Shown piece by piece: positions 53,432 to 63,151 of a DNA stretch of 64,000 nt; position 1 is the first letter of the stretch, and every line of letters begins with the position of its first letter. The stretch comes from Desulfoglaeba alkanexedens ALDC (GTDB lineage: Bacteria > Desulfobacterota > Syntrophobacteria > Syntrophobacterales > DSM-9756): positions 2,903,279 through 2,967,278 of the forward strand of contig NZ_CP040098.1 of NCBI RefSeq assembly GCF_005377625.1, read 5' to 3'. The position numbers and the translations under genes are program-made. Below the pieces are notes generated by a model. That model was given only the letters and a program-made list of their open reading frames with translations. It searched no databases and had not been told where the DNA came from.

Positions 53432-56400
53432 TCACCCGGGAACCTCCACGCGCTGGATGGCATGGGCCCCGTAATAGATGGCACCGCTTCGCCCGTCAAT
53501 GCCGATGATGTCCCCGGTCCGGAGAAGGCGGCCGTCGATGGCGCAACGGCCTTCCGTCTGCCACACCCGCAGCCGGCTGCAGCCGACCACGCACGTCTTG
53601 CCCAGCCGGTGAGCCACGATGGCCGCGTGCGAGGTGGCTCCGCCCTTTCCGGTGAGGATGGCATCGGCGATAGAGATTTCATGAATATCGTCGGGAACCG
53701 TGTCGGAACGGATGAGAATGACGGGTTCCCCGGGATGATCCTTTCGCAACCGGACGATGCTTTCCAAATCGAAGGCCACCCGGCCGCAGACGGCGCCGCC
53801 GCTCACACCGATGCCGCTTCCCAGGTACGCTTCGTGCAAAGCCTTCGTGGGCTGGAAGACCGGATAAAGCTTCGGGATCCGCGGAGCCATGTTGCGGCAT
53901 TGAAGTACGTAGACGCCGTCTTGGTGGTCGCCCTGGAACGTGAACTCGAGCTCCTGCGGCCCCCAGTTCTGCCTGTAGATGAGTTCCTTCGCGATGTCCA
54001 CCAGCCGCTGATACACCTGAGGGAAAAGCGACTCGAGCGAATGCTCCTTGCGTTCGCCTTCCGTCATCCGCTGTTTTTCGGAAAGGGGCAACGTCTTTAC
54101 CAGGCCGCCCACCACGTCTTCGCCTTGGTTTCCCAGGGTGAAGTCTCCTGTGGGATCGATGTCTTCTTCCGACGTCCACGGGTTGTGTGTGAACATGACG
54201 CCGGCTCCGGAACGAGTGTCCAGGTTTCCGAACACCATGGTCTGCACCGTGACGGCGGTCCCCCACTTTTCCGAAAGGCCCATGATTTCGCGATAGGTCT
54301 GGGCCTTGGGGTTGTACCAGGATTCCACCACCTGGCGGATGGCCGTAAAGAGCTGTTCCCGGGGATCGTCCGAAAAGTCGATTTCGTGAGTCTGGAGCGT
54401 CTTCCGGTAGGCACGGGCCAACTCCCTCATTTCTTCGGGGCTGAAGTCCCGCTTCACCTTGCGCCCATAACGGTTCTTGTAAAAATTCATGACGGCGTCG
54501 AACTCGTCGCGCTCGAGCCCGAAGGACATGCCCCACGACTGAAGAAACCGCCGGTAGTTGTCCCAGGCGAACCAGGCTTCGCCGGTCTGCTGGATCAGAC
54601 CTTCCACGATCCGCTCATTGATTCCCACGTTGAGGAACGTGTTCATCATGCCGGGCATGGATACCACGGATCCGCTCCGCACGGAAAGAAGCAGCGCATT
54701 TCCGGGACTGCCGAAGTTTCGCCCGGTGGATTGTTCCAGGCCGCCGAGGGACGCCATCACGCGTTCCTCGAAATCTTCGCGCGACTGAGGAAGCGCCTCG
54801 ATCACTTCCCGACACCGGAAGTATTCGGTGGTGATCACGAACCCGGGAGGCACCCGGATGCCGATGGAGTACAACTGAACGAGGTTGTATCCCTTGTTTC
54901 CCAGGTGAATGAGATCGTAGGTCTTGGTGTCCGGGCTGTGAAGCCAGGAAATGGTCTTTTCTGGATCGTAGCTCAGAAGAAGGTCCAGGCTGTCGGCGTT
55001 GAGCTCTTCCTTCTGCGTGGCCAGTGTTGTGAGGATGCTGGTGATGAAGTGGTCGAAATACTGGAGTCCAAAGGTGCGGGCGACCAGATGCCTCAGAAAG
55101 CTCTCCGAAATCCTCTGAAGCCGGATGGAAAAACTCTCTCCGCGTCCTTCCCGCCGGTAACGGGGAATGAACCGTTCCCGCCGGCTCAACTGTTCCACCA
55201 CCTGCTGAAGGTTGTCGGCATGAACCGCGTTGTAATTCGTCTGAATGATCTGCTTGATGGCTTCGGAAAACCCTCGAAAGATGTCCATGTACTGGCTATG
55301 GGAAAACCGACGGATTTCCAGGGCGCGCTGAAACAGGTCTTCCTGTCGTTCCAACCGCCTCGACGTGATTCCGTCGATATCCAACGCCTTGATGAAAAGC
55401 GGCAGCACCCGGGCGATCCGGAAAAACGTCGCCCGAGTGATGAAACTCAGGTTGAAGGAGAAGATGATTTCTTCGAAAAGCAGGTTGGCCAGGTTTTCCA
55501 GTCGGAAGGTAAGCCCCAGGGCATCGAACTTACGCTCGTTGTAGGATCCGTACATGGACGGGATATCCACGGCGATGTGGCGCTTGTGGTAGATGTTTTC
55601 CACGATGTGCATTTCGCTCGGCACGAGGATGATTTCCTTGAGCGCCAGCAGGTAGTCGAGGATGGCTTCCAGCTTCGGCAGGGGATCTTCGGCTTCCAGG
55701 GCCTCCAGGAGCGGCGCCGGATCCGGGAGCCCCAGTTGGACGGCGCGTTTCAAGTGTACCTGGATGTCTTTGAAGCTCAGGGCGTACTTTTCGTGGAGCA
55801 GTTGGTAAAAACGGATCATAAGGGCGGCCCGCCGGCGTTCCCGGTCCGAAATATCCGGCACCTCGGCGATCATTTCATCCAGATCCCCTTCCGGAATGTC
55901 CAGCAGATCCTCGACTCGGTTGATGGTCTTCTTGCTGAAAAGGTGCTGAAAAATCCGATGGATCTCGTCCACGTAAGGACCGGACGTGGAAACCTCCCGG
56001 AGGACTTCCTCGGGCACGTACCGGGCGAGCGGCTCCTTGTCCAGGGTGAGCCAGAAGTTGAGGATGGCTTCCATGAACAAGACAATCAGGTTATTGCTCT
56101 CCACATGGCTCTGTTTGCGAAGGAAATGGATGAGCTGGTCGCCGCGGCCCGTCAGTTCATCGACATCGGTGGAGACGGCTCGAAGCTGCCCCTCCGCACC
56201 GATTTCGTTGAAATAGACCGGGAAGAGCTTGGAGAGCTGCTTGACCAGGTTATAGATGGGTTGTATGGGCGCATGGAGGAGCCGGCTCACGTCCTTCTGG
56301 AAAAGGTCCGTGTCCCGGATGCAGATGCCGCCCAGGGAAAGATTCACGATCAAGGCCGAAAGAAGCGACCGTGTCTTCTTGGGATTCTTTTTGATCAATT

Positions 56401-57703
56401 CAAGCCAGATGCGAATGTTGGCAATGTGCGCCGGGTTGACCTGGACCTGCCAGTGGCGGCTGACGCCTCCCAGTTCCGGCGTTTGAAAGCCCATGGCGAT
56501 GATCCGCTTTACAAACGCGTCAATGAGGGGGCCGTGCTGGCTGTCGAGGATCTCGAGCCCGATGGTGCGGATGCATTGGAGTGCGGCTTCCGGGTAGTTC
56601 AGGAGGCAGCCGGCCAGCGCGTCGTAGACCCGTTCCAGGCGGTCCTGGAGGCTCTCGATGGATTCGTTGCGCATCCACCGGACCATGTCGAAGTTGATTT
56701 CTCTGAGCGTTTCTTCGTGAATACTTTCGAGCCCCTTGGTTTCAAGGATCTTAAGGCGTGCAAGCATGCTCAGGTGCTCGGAATTCTTGCCCAGTTCCAG
56801 GCCTTTGAGCTTATCGGGGAGATGGTGAAAGACCAGCACGACGTCCCGGAAATCGGGGATCGTAAGCATCTGCGCCACCGCCTTTCGATGGTCGGTTTCC
56901 TGGGCCAGCCGTTCCAGTGTTTCCAGTTGCCGGCGGTGGGAGCCGTGGGTGAGGGAGGCGAACAAGTCCCGGAAGGAAGGGGAGACGGGGGCGCCGTCCA
57001 TCTGCTTGAGGATCCATTCCAGGGGATCTTCGCGTTGGAGCCAGAACAGATGGGTTTCGCGGAGAACCCGGTTCATGAGGCTGCGGAATTCGCGGAAGTC
57101 TTCGGGTTCCGTCCAGAGTTCCAGGAGGGCCCGGCCCAGTTTTTTCGGCTGGTAGTAGCTTCGGGTCAGGCACTCGAAGGCCCGAGGGGGGAGGGCCGAA
57201 GCGGCCGCGAACAAGGCCCGCGGTATCCCTCGGTGGCAGGTGTCCAGCCGGACGGGATCATCCAGGACCCAGTCGAGGGCAAAGCCTTCGGGGGCGGCGG
57301 CGGCGAAGAGCCCGGGGGCTTCTTCCACGATCTTCAGCCACAAGGCCAGAAGGCAGTCCGCGGCGCGCGATCGAACGTCGGTCTGTTCCGAACTTTCGAG
57401 GGCCTCCAGGAAGATGCGGGAAAGCAGAGCGAAGATCCGCCCGTTGTGCGGATGGACCGTGTAAAGACGGAAGTTGGAAGTGGCGTAGCGCCAGGCTTCC
57501 TGCACCACGAAGTGCCAGTTGCGGTACCGGTGATGATACTCGACCAGCAGCTCCCCCGCCTGTCGTTCCTTGCCCGCATAGCCTCGCACGGCTTCTTCCA
57601 GAACCGTGAACACCGGTTCCACCACCACCGGCACGTTGGTGAGCCGCATGTTCTTGTTCCATGCGTCCGACTGGATTTCCTTTACGGATGTCGCAAACTC
57701 CAT
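53432..57703 (-). CDS. Very large PPDK/PEP-synthase-like protein without the PEP-binding barrel
   Basis: The protein has about 1423 residues. The last third resembles pyruvate phosphate dikinase: the ATP-grasp entry LGNKGYNLVQLYSIGIRVPP, LLLSVRSGSVVSMPGMMNT, MVFGNLDTRSGAGVMFTHNP, then the phosphohistidine domain GKGGATSHAAIVAHRLG with the acceptor His about 65 residues from the end. The C-terminal TIM barrel that binds PEP or pyruvate is absent. About 900 N-terminal residues are helical, with no domain I recognise. It could phosphorylate something other than pyruvate, or act as a regulator. The ATG at 57703 follows GAAGGTGTTTC; the frame runs on to 57757. The start overlaps the end of rimI. 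Confidence 0.8.
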   Translation of the reverse strand: MEFATSVKEIQSDAWNKNMRLTNVPVVVEPVFTVLEEAVRGYAGKERQAGELLVEYHHRYRNWHFVVQEAWRYATSNFRLYTVHPHNGRIFALLSRIFLEALESSEQTDVRSRAADCLLALWLKIVEEAPGLFAAAAPEGFALDWVLDDPVRLDTCHRGIPRALFAAASALPPRAFECLTRSYYQPKKLGRALLELWTEPEDFREFRSLMNRVLRETHLFWLQREDPLEWILKQMDGAPVSPSFRDLFASLTHGSHRRQLETLERLAQETDHRKAVAQMLTIPDFRDVVLVFHHLPDKLKGLELGKNSEHLSMLARLKILETKGLESIHEETLREINFDMVRWMRNESIESLQDRLERVYDALAGCLLNYPEAALQCIRTIGLEILDSQHGPLIDAFVKRIIAMGFQTPELGGVSRHWQVQVNPAHIANIRIWLELIKKNPKKTRSLLSALIVNLSLGGICIRDTDLFQKDVSRLLHAPIQPIYNLVKQLSKLFPVYFNEIGAEGQLRAVSTDVDELTGRGDQLIHFLRKQSHVESNNLIVLFMEAILNFWLTLDKEPLARYVPEEVLREVSTSGPYVDEIHRIFQHLFSKKTINRVEDLLDIPEGDLDEMIAEVPDISDRERRRAALMIRFYQLLHEKYALSFKDIQVHLKRAVQLGLPDPAPLLEALEAEDPLPKLEAILDYLLALKEIILVPSEMHIVENIYHKRHIAVDIPSMYGSYNERKFDALGLTFRLENLANLLFEEIIFSFNLSFITRATFFRIARVLPLFIKALDIDGITSRRLERQEDLFQRALEIRRFSHSQYMDIFRGFSEAIKQIIQTNYNAVHADNLQQVVEQLSRRERFIPRYRREGRGESFSIRLQRISESFLRHLVARTFGLQYFDHFITSILTTLATQKEELNADSLDLLLSYDPEKTISWLHSPDTKTYDLIHLGNKGYNLVQLYSIGIRVPPGFVITTEYFRCREVIEALPQSREDFEERVMASLGGLEQSTGRNFGSPGNALLLSVRSGSVVSMPGMMNTFLNVGINERIVEGLIQQTGEAWFAWDNYRRFLQSWGMSFGLERDEFDAVMNFYKNRYGRKVKRDFSPEEMRELARAYRKTLQTHEIDFSDDPREQLFTAIRQVVESWYNPKAQTYREIMGLSEKWGTAVTVQTMVFGNLDTRSGAGVMFTHNPWTSEEDIDPTGDFTLGNQGEDVVGGLVKTLPLSEKQRMTEGERKEHSLESLFPQVYQRLVDIAKELIYRQNWGPQELEFTFQGDHQDGVYVLQCRNMAPRIPKLYPVFQPTKALHEAYLGSGIGVSGGAVCGRVAFDLESIVRLRKDHPGEPVILIRSDTVPDDIHEISIADAILTGKGGATSHAAIVAHRLGKTCVVGCSRLRVWQTEGRCAIDGRLLRTGDIIGIDGRSGAIYYGAHAIQRVEVPG

Positions 57704-58230
57704 GAAACACCTTCCGTTGGATCCGGGTCGCTTCCGGCGAACCACCTGGATCGCCATGCGCGGTCCATTTCCAGTTCCATCAGCACGGCGGCTTCCCGGC
57801 CGACGCCGTAATAGCCGGGTCGAATCCCTGCGGGACGGAAGCCCACGCTTTCGTAGAGACGCCGGGCCGCTGTGTTGCCCCGACGCACCTCGAGCAGCGC
57901 AAGGCGGGCCTTGTTTCGGCAGGCGATCTTCAAGGCCTCCAGAAGGAGCGACCGCCCAACGCCCCGGCGCCGCTCGCCAGGTGCCACCGCCAGGTTGAAG
58001 ATCTGCACTTCGTCGGCCACCATCCAGAAACAGATGTAGCCCGCCACCTCCGTCGCCTGTTTCAGTGCCACAAGCAACCGTGAATGGGGCCTTTCGAATT
58101 CCTCCCTGAAAAATCGTTCATCCCAAGGCTCCACATGGCTGGCCTTTTCGATTTCCAGGACTTCCGGAAGGTCACCGAGACCCATTTCGGCGATGCGGAT
58201 CGGAGGGGACGCCCCGCTGAAGCCCGTCAT
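57682..58230 (-). CDS. rimI: Ribosomal-protein-alanine N-acetyltransferase RimI
   Basis: The 182-residue GNAT-fold protein has the conserved acetyl-CoA-binding motif VAPGERRRGVGRSLLLEAL (about residues 88-106), followed by ARLALLEVRRGNTAARRLYE and VGFRPAGIRPGYY, the RimI pattern. RimI acetylates the N-terminal alanine of ribosomal protein S18. The C-terminal 25 residues are an extension that overlaps the start of the large PPDK-like gene. Its ATG overlaps the stop of the PTS gene (TGATG), so the two are coupled. Confidence 0.85.
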   Translation of the reverse strand: MTGFSGASPPIRIAEMGLGDLPEVLEIEKASHVEPWDERFFREEFERPHSRLLVALKQATEVAGYICFWMVADEVQIFNLAVAPGERRRGVGRSLLLEALKIACRNKARLALLEVRRGNTAARRLYESVGFRPAGIRPGYYGVGREAAVLMELEMDRAWRSRWFAGSDPDPTEGVSWSLRHP

Positions 58231-58640
58231 CACGCCCTCGCGACCGGTTTAGCCAGCACTTCGCCGGCAAGCGTAATGTGGCGCCGGCCGTAATCCCTCA
58301 GAGTCTCGGCCACTTTCCTGAGGGATCCGTCGCCGCGGCAGGCGGCGAACTTGATGAGCATGGGAAGATTCACGCCGCAAAGGATCTCCACGTTGGGGCC
58401 GAGCAAAGAGAAGCTCACGTTCGCCGGAGTGCCGCCGAAAAGATCCGTCAGGATCAGGACCCCTTTGCCGGAATCCACCGCCTTGACGGCATCCGAAAGT
58501 TCGGCGCCCATGGCTTCCAGCGACTTGCGCGGATCCATGGAAACGGCCCGCATCCCCTCAAGATGCCCCAGAATCAGCTCAACCGCGCACAACATTTCTT
58601 CCGCCACCCCGCAGTGGGATACCACGACGAGCCCGATCAT
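58230..58640 (-). CDS. PTS mannose-family EIIA domain protein
   Basis: A 136-residue cytoplasmic protein like the IIA domain of mannose-type phosphotransferase systems: MIGLVVVSHCGVAEEML (phosphorylatable His near residue 9), then LILTDLFGGTPANVS and VNLPMLIKFA. No sugar permease genes lie nearby. With ptsN and rapZ alongside, it is more likely part of a regulatory (nitrogen-type) PTS relay, as in other deltaproteobacteria. I chose the start at 58640, after GAAGGAGACCAACCCAAG, over the longer frame to 58700. Confidence 0.85.
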   Translation of the reverse strand: MIGLVVVSHCGVAEEMLCAVELILGHLEGMRAVSMDPRKSLEAMGAELSDAVKAVDSGKGVLILTDLFGGTPANVSFSLLGPNVEILCGVNLPMLIKFAACRGDGSLRKVAETLRDYGRRHITLAGEVLAKPVARA

Positions 58641-58696
58641 CTTGGGTTGGTCTCCTTCGACCCGCGGCCGCAAGAGGGCGACCCGGGCGATGCGTC

Positions 58697-59572
58697 TCAC
58701 TCCAAGAGAATATCACGATGGAATAATACAACATAATAACCCTTCGTCCGCAACTTGTCAGCCACCTGCTCGGCGATCACCACCGACCGATGCTTACCTC
58801 CGGTGCACCCGATGGCGATGGTCAAAAACCGCTTTCCTTCGTTGATGTATTGCGGAAGAAGCTTGAACAGTAGGCCCGTGTACTCCCTCACGAAGCCTTC
58901 GGCTTCCGGCCACCGCAGGACCCAGTCGCGCACCTGCCGAGTCCTCCCGTCCAGGGAGCGCAGATCCTCCACGAAGTAAGGGTTTGGAAGAAATCGCACG
59001 TCCATCACTAGATCGGCTTCATAAGGGATCCCGTATTTGAAACCGAAGGAAAGCACCTGGACGCTCAGCCGCTCCTTGTCGTTCAGAAGCGAATACGTCC
59101 GCGTGATCAACGCTTTCAATTGATGGACCGAAAGATTGGTGGTGTCCACGATCCGGTCGGCCCGTGACCGCAGCGCCGTCAGTTCCCTCCGTTCGCCGGC
59201 GATGGCGTCGCGAAGGTGCGTGTCGGCCGAGGCCATGGGATGAAGGCGCCGAGTTTGACTGAACCGCCGTTGGAGCGATTCGTCCGAGGCTTCCAGAAAG
59301 ATGATTTCCAGGGAGTAGCCGGACCTTTCCATGGACTCAAAGATCGGTTCGTAGTCCCTGAGAAACGATCGGCCCCGGATGTCGATACCCAGGGCCACCC
59401 GATTGATGGTGGGCATGTCTTTTTCGCAAAGCGATAGAAACTGGGGCAGCAGGGGCACGGGCAGGTTGTCGATGCAGAAATAGCCAATATCTTCAAAAGC
59501 TTTGATGGCGGTACTCTTTCCCGACCCGGAAAGCCCCGTGACCACGACCACGTGAATCTTCCGATTTTCCAT
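58697..59572 (-). CDS. rapZ: RNase adapter protein RapZ
   Basis: The 291-residue P-loop protein has VVTGLSGSGKSTAIKAFED (Walker A, about residues 10-28), YFCIDNLPVPLLP, and the C-terminal IAIGCTGGKHRSVVIAEQV motif of the RapZ/YvcJ family. In E. coli RapZ presents small RNAs controlling glucosamine-6-phosphate synthase to RNase E; in other bacteria it is a GTP/ATP-binding regulator linked to the PTS. The position after ptsN and rpoN is the classic arrangement. Confidence 0.95.
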   Translation of the reverse strand: MENRKIHVVVVTGLSGSGKSTAIKAFEDIGYFCIDNLPVPLLPQFLSLCEKDMPTINRVALGIDIRGRSFLRDYEPIFESMERSGYSLEIIFLEASDESLQRRFSQTRRLHPMASADTHLRDAIAGERRELTALRSRADRIVDTTNLSVHQLKALITRTYSLLNDKERLSVQVLSFGFKYGIPYEADLVMDVRFLPNPYFVEDLRSLDGRTRQVRDWVLRWPEAEGFVREYTGLLFKLLPQYINEGKRFLTIAIGCTGGKHRSVVIAEQVADKLRTKGYYVVLFHRDILLE

Positions 59573-59798
59573 GGAAGCCTGTCCTCTCTCCCTCGACGGT
59601 TGGCGGCGCTACGGGGATGCAGCCGCACGGCTGCGCGAAAAGGCATGGGCTTGGCGGATTGAGGGGATTCGAAGTGGAGGCCGAAAGGGAGGTGACGGGG
59701 AGAAACAGCCTTTCGCCTCACGAGGCCCACCGTCCGGCCGTCGAGTTCGGAGCGGCGACCGCCGGCCGCCCCGCGCGTCGACGTTCCGGGTTTTTCTT

Positions 59799-60260
59799 CT
59801 AGAAATCGTCGTCTTCCTGCTTGATGATCGAATAGATCTCTTCGCGGGACGCGGCTCCACTCAGCCGTTTTCGGACGGTGTTGTTCTTCAGCAGTCGGGC
59901 GATCTTCGCCAGCGCCCGCAGGTGGATTCCGGCGCAGCTTTCGGGTGCGACCAGCAGGAAGAAGAGATGTGCCGGCTTACCGTCCATGGACTCGAAGTCG
60001 ACGCCCCGCGAGGACCTGCCGAAAGAAAGAGCCAGGTGATCCAGGTTTTCGATCTTTCCGTGAGGGATGGCGATGCCTTCGCCGATCCCCGTGCTTCCCA
60101 GCCGTTCGCGCTCCAACAGCACTTCGATCAGGCGTTCCCGATCCAGATGAGGCTTATAATGCAGCAGGGCACCGGTCAGTTCCTCGAGGACTTCCCGCTT
60201 GGTCGTTCCTTTGAGCTCCGCTATGATCGCTTCCATGGGGAGAATGTCCAGTATCTTCAT
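59799..60260 (-). CDS. ptsN: Nitrogen-regulatory PTS EIIA (PtsN)
   Basis: The 153-residue EIIA of the nitrogen phosphotransferase branch has the phospho-acceptor His in GEGIAIPHGK (about residue 67), LLVAPESCAGIHLRALAKIA and a charged C-terminus. It acts as a phosphorylation-dependent regulator of metabolism. It lies about 90 bases downstream of hpf, as in many genomes with an rpoN-hpf-ptsN order. Confidence 0.93.
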   Translation of the reverse strand: MKILDILPMEAIIAELKGTTKREVLEELTGALLHYKPHLDRERLIEVLLERERLGSTGIGEGIAIPHGKIENLDHLALSFGRSSRGVDFESMDGKPAHLFFLLVAPESCAGIHLRALAKIARLLKNNTVRKRLSGAASREEIYSIIKQEDDDF

Positions 60261-60353
60261 CAATCGTTCTGATTCCTCCTGGCCGGTTGATCCTTCGCCG
60301 CAGGCAGGGGCCCGCAGCCGGGCCGGACCGTCTTCGTGCGGCCGGTCCGCCGT

Positions 60354-60896
60354 TCATTGTATGGGTTCGATGAGCCCGAAGTTGCCGTCGTTTCGTTTGT
60401 AAAGAACGTTGACGCGGTTCGTGTGGCGGTTCGTGAAGACGAGGAACCCGCCGTTGGAAAGGTTTAGCTGCATCACCGCTTCGTCCAGGTCCATGGGCTT
60501 GGCGTGGATCTGTTCCGTTTTCACCACCTGGGGCCCGCGTTCCTCATCCTCTTCGGCCCATTCGAGCACTTCCGAGGCCGCCTGCAGGTTCTTTTCCCCC
60601 GCCGGCGGTTTCCGCTTCCTGAGCTTGTCCTTGTATTTCTTGATTTGGGATTCAATGTTATCCGAAACCATATCTATAGCGGAATACATGTCTTCGGTCT
60701 CTTCCACGCCGTTGATGCGAATACCGTTGGCGTCGATGGTCGCTTCCGCAATATGCCGGAACTTTTCCACCTTCAGCACGATATTGGCTTCAATGGGTTC
60801 GTCCACGTACTTCTTGACCCGGGAAATCTTCTCTTCAGCGTAGTCCTTCAGGGCGGGAGAAGGTTCTATATTACGAAAAGTGACGTTGATCTGCAT
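60354..60896 (-). CDS. hpf: Long ribosome hibernation promoting factor
   Basis: The 180-residue protein has the N-terminal S30AE domain (INVTFRNIEPSPALKDYAEE, then IVLKVEKFRHIAEATI) and a C-terminal dimerisation domain (KPMDLDEAVMQLNLSNGGFL and RHTNRVNVLYKRNDGNFGLI). Long HPFs dimerise ribosomes into 100S particles in stationary phase. It is encoded directly after rpoN. Length is normal for the long form. Confidence 0.94.
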   Translation of the reverse strand: MQINVTFRNIEPSPALKDYAEEKISRVKKYVDEPIEANIVLKVEKFRHIAEATIDANGIRINGVEETEDMYSAIDMVSDNIESQIKKYKDKLRKRKPPAGEKNLQAASEVLEWAEEDEERGPQVVKTEQIHAKPMDLDEAVMQLNLSNGGFLVFTNRHTNRVNVLYKRNDGNFGLIEPIQ

Positions 60897-60947
60897 TTAC
60901 GTTTCCCTCCACTCTATGGCACCACTCGGAAACCAGGGCTCGACGCA

Positions 60948-62399
60948 CTAGCCGCCGTTTTCTCCCCACAACAACTGCTTCCTTTTGTGAGACGGAAGGA
61001 TACCAAGCATTTCCCGGTACTTGGCCACTGTCCGCCGGGCGATCCGGATATTGTCCCTCTTCAACAGGTCGACGATTTCCTGGTCGCTGTAAGGCTTTCC
61101 CGGATCCTCTTCGCGCACGATCCGGCGTATCTGCTCCTTCACGCTTTCGGACGCCACCGCGTCTCCCACGACGCTGTTTATGGAACTGTTGAAGAAATAT
61201 TTCAACTCAAAAATCCCCTGAGGGGTATGCATATACTTATTGGTTGTCACTCGACTGATGGTCGACTCGTGCATCCCCACATCTTCGGCCACGTCCCGAA
61301 GGACCATGGGTTTGAGGTGAGAGACGCCCCTTTCTAGGAAATCGCGTTGGAAATTGACGATGCTTTGGGCGACCTTGTAAAGTGTTCTCTGGCGCTGGTG
61401 GATACTCTTGATCAGCCAGGCGGCGGAACGCAGCTTGGACTGGATGTACTCCTTCGTGTCTCCTGAAACGTCGGAATTCCGGCCCAAGGCTTCCTTGTAG
61501 TAGGGGTTCACCTTGAGCTTGGGCATGCCGTCTTCGTTCAGAAGGACCACGAATTCGTCGTCCACTCTGATCACGAAAACGTCCGGGCTGATGTACTGGA
61601 CGTCGTCTTCCGTGTAGGCGCTCCCGGGTCTGGGGTCCATCCCGAGAATGATGTCCACGGCTTCCTTGACTTCTTCCTGCGATTTCTTGAGCGCCCGGAC
61701 CAGTCCCTGGTAATTGCGGTTTTCGAGGAAATGGAGGTGGTTTTCGATGATGTCGATCACAAGGCCGTTGGGAAGGGGCAGGTTATGAGCCTGGATGAGC
61801 AGGCATTCGCGCAAATCGCGGGCCGCCACCCCGGGGGGGTCGAAGGTCTGGACCTTGCGCAGAACCTTTTCCACCTGCTCCGGGGTCACCGCCGTCATTT
61901 CGGCGATTTCTTCGATGGTGGCCACCAGGTAGCCGTCCCGATTGAGGTTGCCGATGACGGCGGCTCCAATTTCCTTTTCGTCGTCGTCCAGGCCGGAAAG
62001 GCGCAGCTGCCAGATCAGGTGGTCTTCCAGGGAAGGTTTGTGGGTGAGGCGCTGTTCGTAGGAAGGGTAGTCCTGACCCGGGTCCCGTTCAACCAGAACC
62101 GGTGTGCTGGTATTGTATTCCTCCAGGTAGGCTTCCCAGTCGAAATCTTCACGGACCTTCTCGGTGATTTCCACTTCGGCGTACGTTTCCTGAGCCGGTT
62201 CGGCCTCGATTTCCCCCTCTTCCCGTTCCGCGGTCTCCTCCTGGCCATCTTCCAGGACCGGGTTGGTTTCCAGTTCTTCGCGAATGGTTTCCACCAATTC
62301 GAGGCGTGACAGTTGGAGCAGCTTGATGGCCTGTTGCAACTGAGGCGTGATGATCAGTTGCTGGGAAAGCTTCATTTGCTGTTTGAGTTCCAGTGCCAT
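60948..62399 (-). CDS. rpoN: RNA polymerase sigma-54 factor
   Basis: The 483-residue sigma factor has all three regions. The glutamine-rich activator-interacting N-terminus is KQQMKLSQQLIITPQLQQAI. An acidic linker follows (EETAEREEGEIEAEPAQE). The core-binding region precedes the DNA-binding part with KPMVLRDVAEDVGMHESTIS and the RpoN box ARRTVAKYREMLGI near the C-terminus. It recognises -24/-12 promoters and requires enhancer-binding ATPases. Two promoters of that kind precede the ass modules in this same window. Confidence 0.97.
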   Translation of the reverse strand: MALELKQQMKLSQQLIITPQLQQAIKLLQLSRLELVETIREELETNPVLEDGQEETAEREEGEIEAEPAQETYAEVEITEKVREDFDWEAYLEEYNTSTPVLVERDPGQDYPSYEQRLTHKPSLEDHLIWQLRLSGLDDDEKEIGAAVIGNLNRDGYLVATIEEIAEMTAVTPEQVEKVLRKVQTFDPPGVAARDLRECLLIQAHNLPLPNGLVIDIIENHLHFLENRNYQGLVRALKKSQEEVKEAVDIILGMDPRPGSAYTEDDVQYISPDVFVIRVDDEFVVLLNEDGMPKLKVNPYYKEALGRNSDVSGDTKEYIQSKLRSAAWLIKSIHQRQRTLYKVAQSIVNFQRDFLERGVSHLKPMVLRDVAEDVGMHESTISRVTTNKYMHTPQGIFELKYFFNSSINSVVGDAVASESVKEQIRRIVREEDPGKPYSDQEIVDLLKRDNIRIARRTVAKYREMLGILPSHKRKQLLWGENGG

Positions 62400-62412
62400 G
62401 ATGCTTCTCGCC

Positions 62413-63147
62413 TTACAGGGAGAATCCCTGCCCCAAGTAGGTCTCGCGGGCCCGTTCGCTTCGAGCGATCATCTCGGGAACTCCCTCCTCCAGGATGCGG
62501 CCTTCGTGCATGATGTAGGCCCGGTCGCATACCTTGAGGGTTTCCCGGACGTTGTGGTCCGAAATGAGAACCCCGATACCCCGGTCCTTCAGGGAACGGA
62601 TGAGCCCCTGAATCTCGGCCACGGCGATGGGATCGATTCCCGCAAACGGTTCGTCGAGCAGAATGAAGCTGGGTTCCGTAACCAGTGCCCGGCTGATTTC
62701 GAGCCGTCGCCGTTCGCCCCCCGACAGCCGTTCCGCCTTGTTTCGGGCCAGGTGCGAGATATTGAGATCCGCCAGGAGCGCCTTGAGTCTTTCTCTGCGC
62801 TCCGCGCGTCCCAGATCCAGGGTTTCGAGGATCGCCATGACGTTTTCTTCCACGGTGAGCTTCCGGAAAACGGAAGGCTCCTGGGGCAGGTAGGCGATGC
62901 CCTTTCGAGCCCTAAGATACATGGGGTCGTTTCCGATGTTCTCGCCGTCCAGGTGAACGGTTCCCGCATCCGGGCGGATGATTCCGACCACCATGTAAAA
63001 GGTCGTGGATTTTCCGGCACCGTTCGGTCCCAGGAGCCCCACGATTTCTCCCTGTTCCAGATCCAGGTTCACGTGGTCCACCACGCAGCGTCCGCCGTAG
63101 TTCTTCACGAGTTCCCGAATCCGGAGCGACCTCGAAGCGCAACCCAT
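62413..63147 (-). CDS. lptB: LPS export ABC transporter ATP-binding protein LptB
   Basis: The 244-residue ATPase has Walker A GPNGAGKSTTF, the signature LSGGERRRLEISRAL, Walker B FILLDEPFAGIDP and the switch His in LISDHNVRETL. It powers extraction of lipopolysaccharide from the inner membrane with LptFGC. It sits between lptA and rpoN, the common Gram-negative order. Confidence 0.95.
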   Translation of the reverse strand: MGCASRSLRIRELVKNYGGRCVVDHVNLDLEQGEIVGLLGPNGAGKSTTFYMVVGIIRPDAGTVHLDGENIGNDPMYLRARKGIAYLPQEPSVFRKLTVEENVMAILETLDLGRAERRERLKALLADLNISHLARNKAERLSGGERRRLEISRALVTEPSFILLDEPFAGIDPIAVAEIQGLIRSLKDRGIGVLISDHNVRETLKVCDRAYIMHEGRILEEGVPEMIARSERARETYLGQGFSL

Positions 63148-63151
63148 CCGC

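Noticed and set aside
53462-57811. A 1449-codon open frame on the + strand opposite the PPDK-like gene
   Set aside because: It mirrors the minus-strand gene almost end to end and arises from GC-rich third positions. Its protein has no recognisable domain, while the minus strand shows clear ATP-grasp and phosphohistidine motifs.
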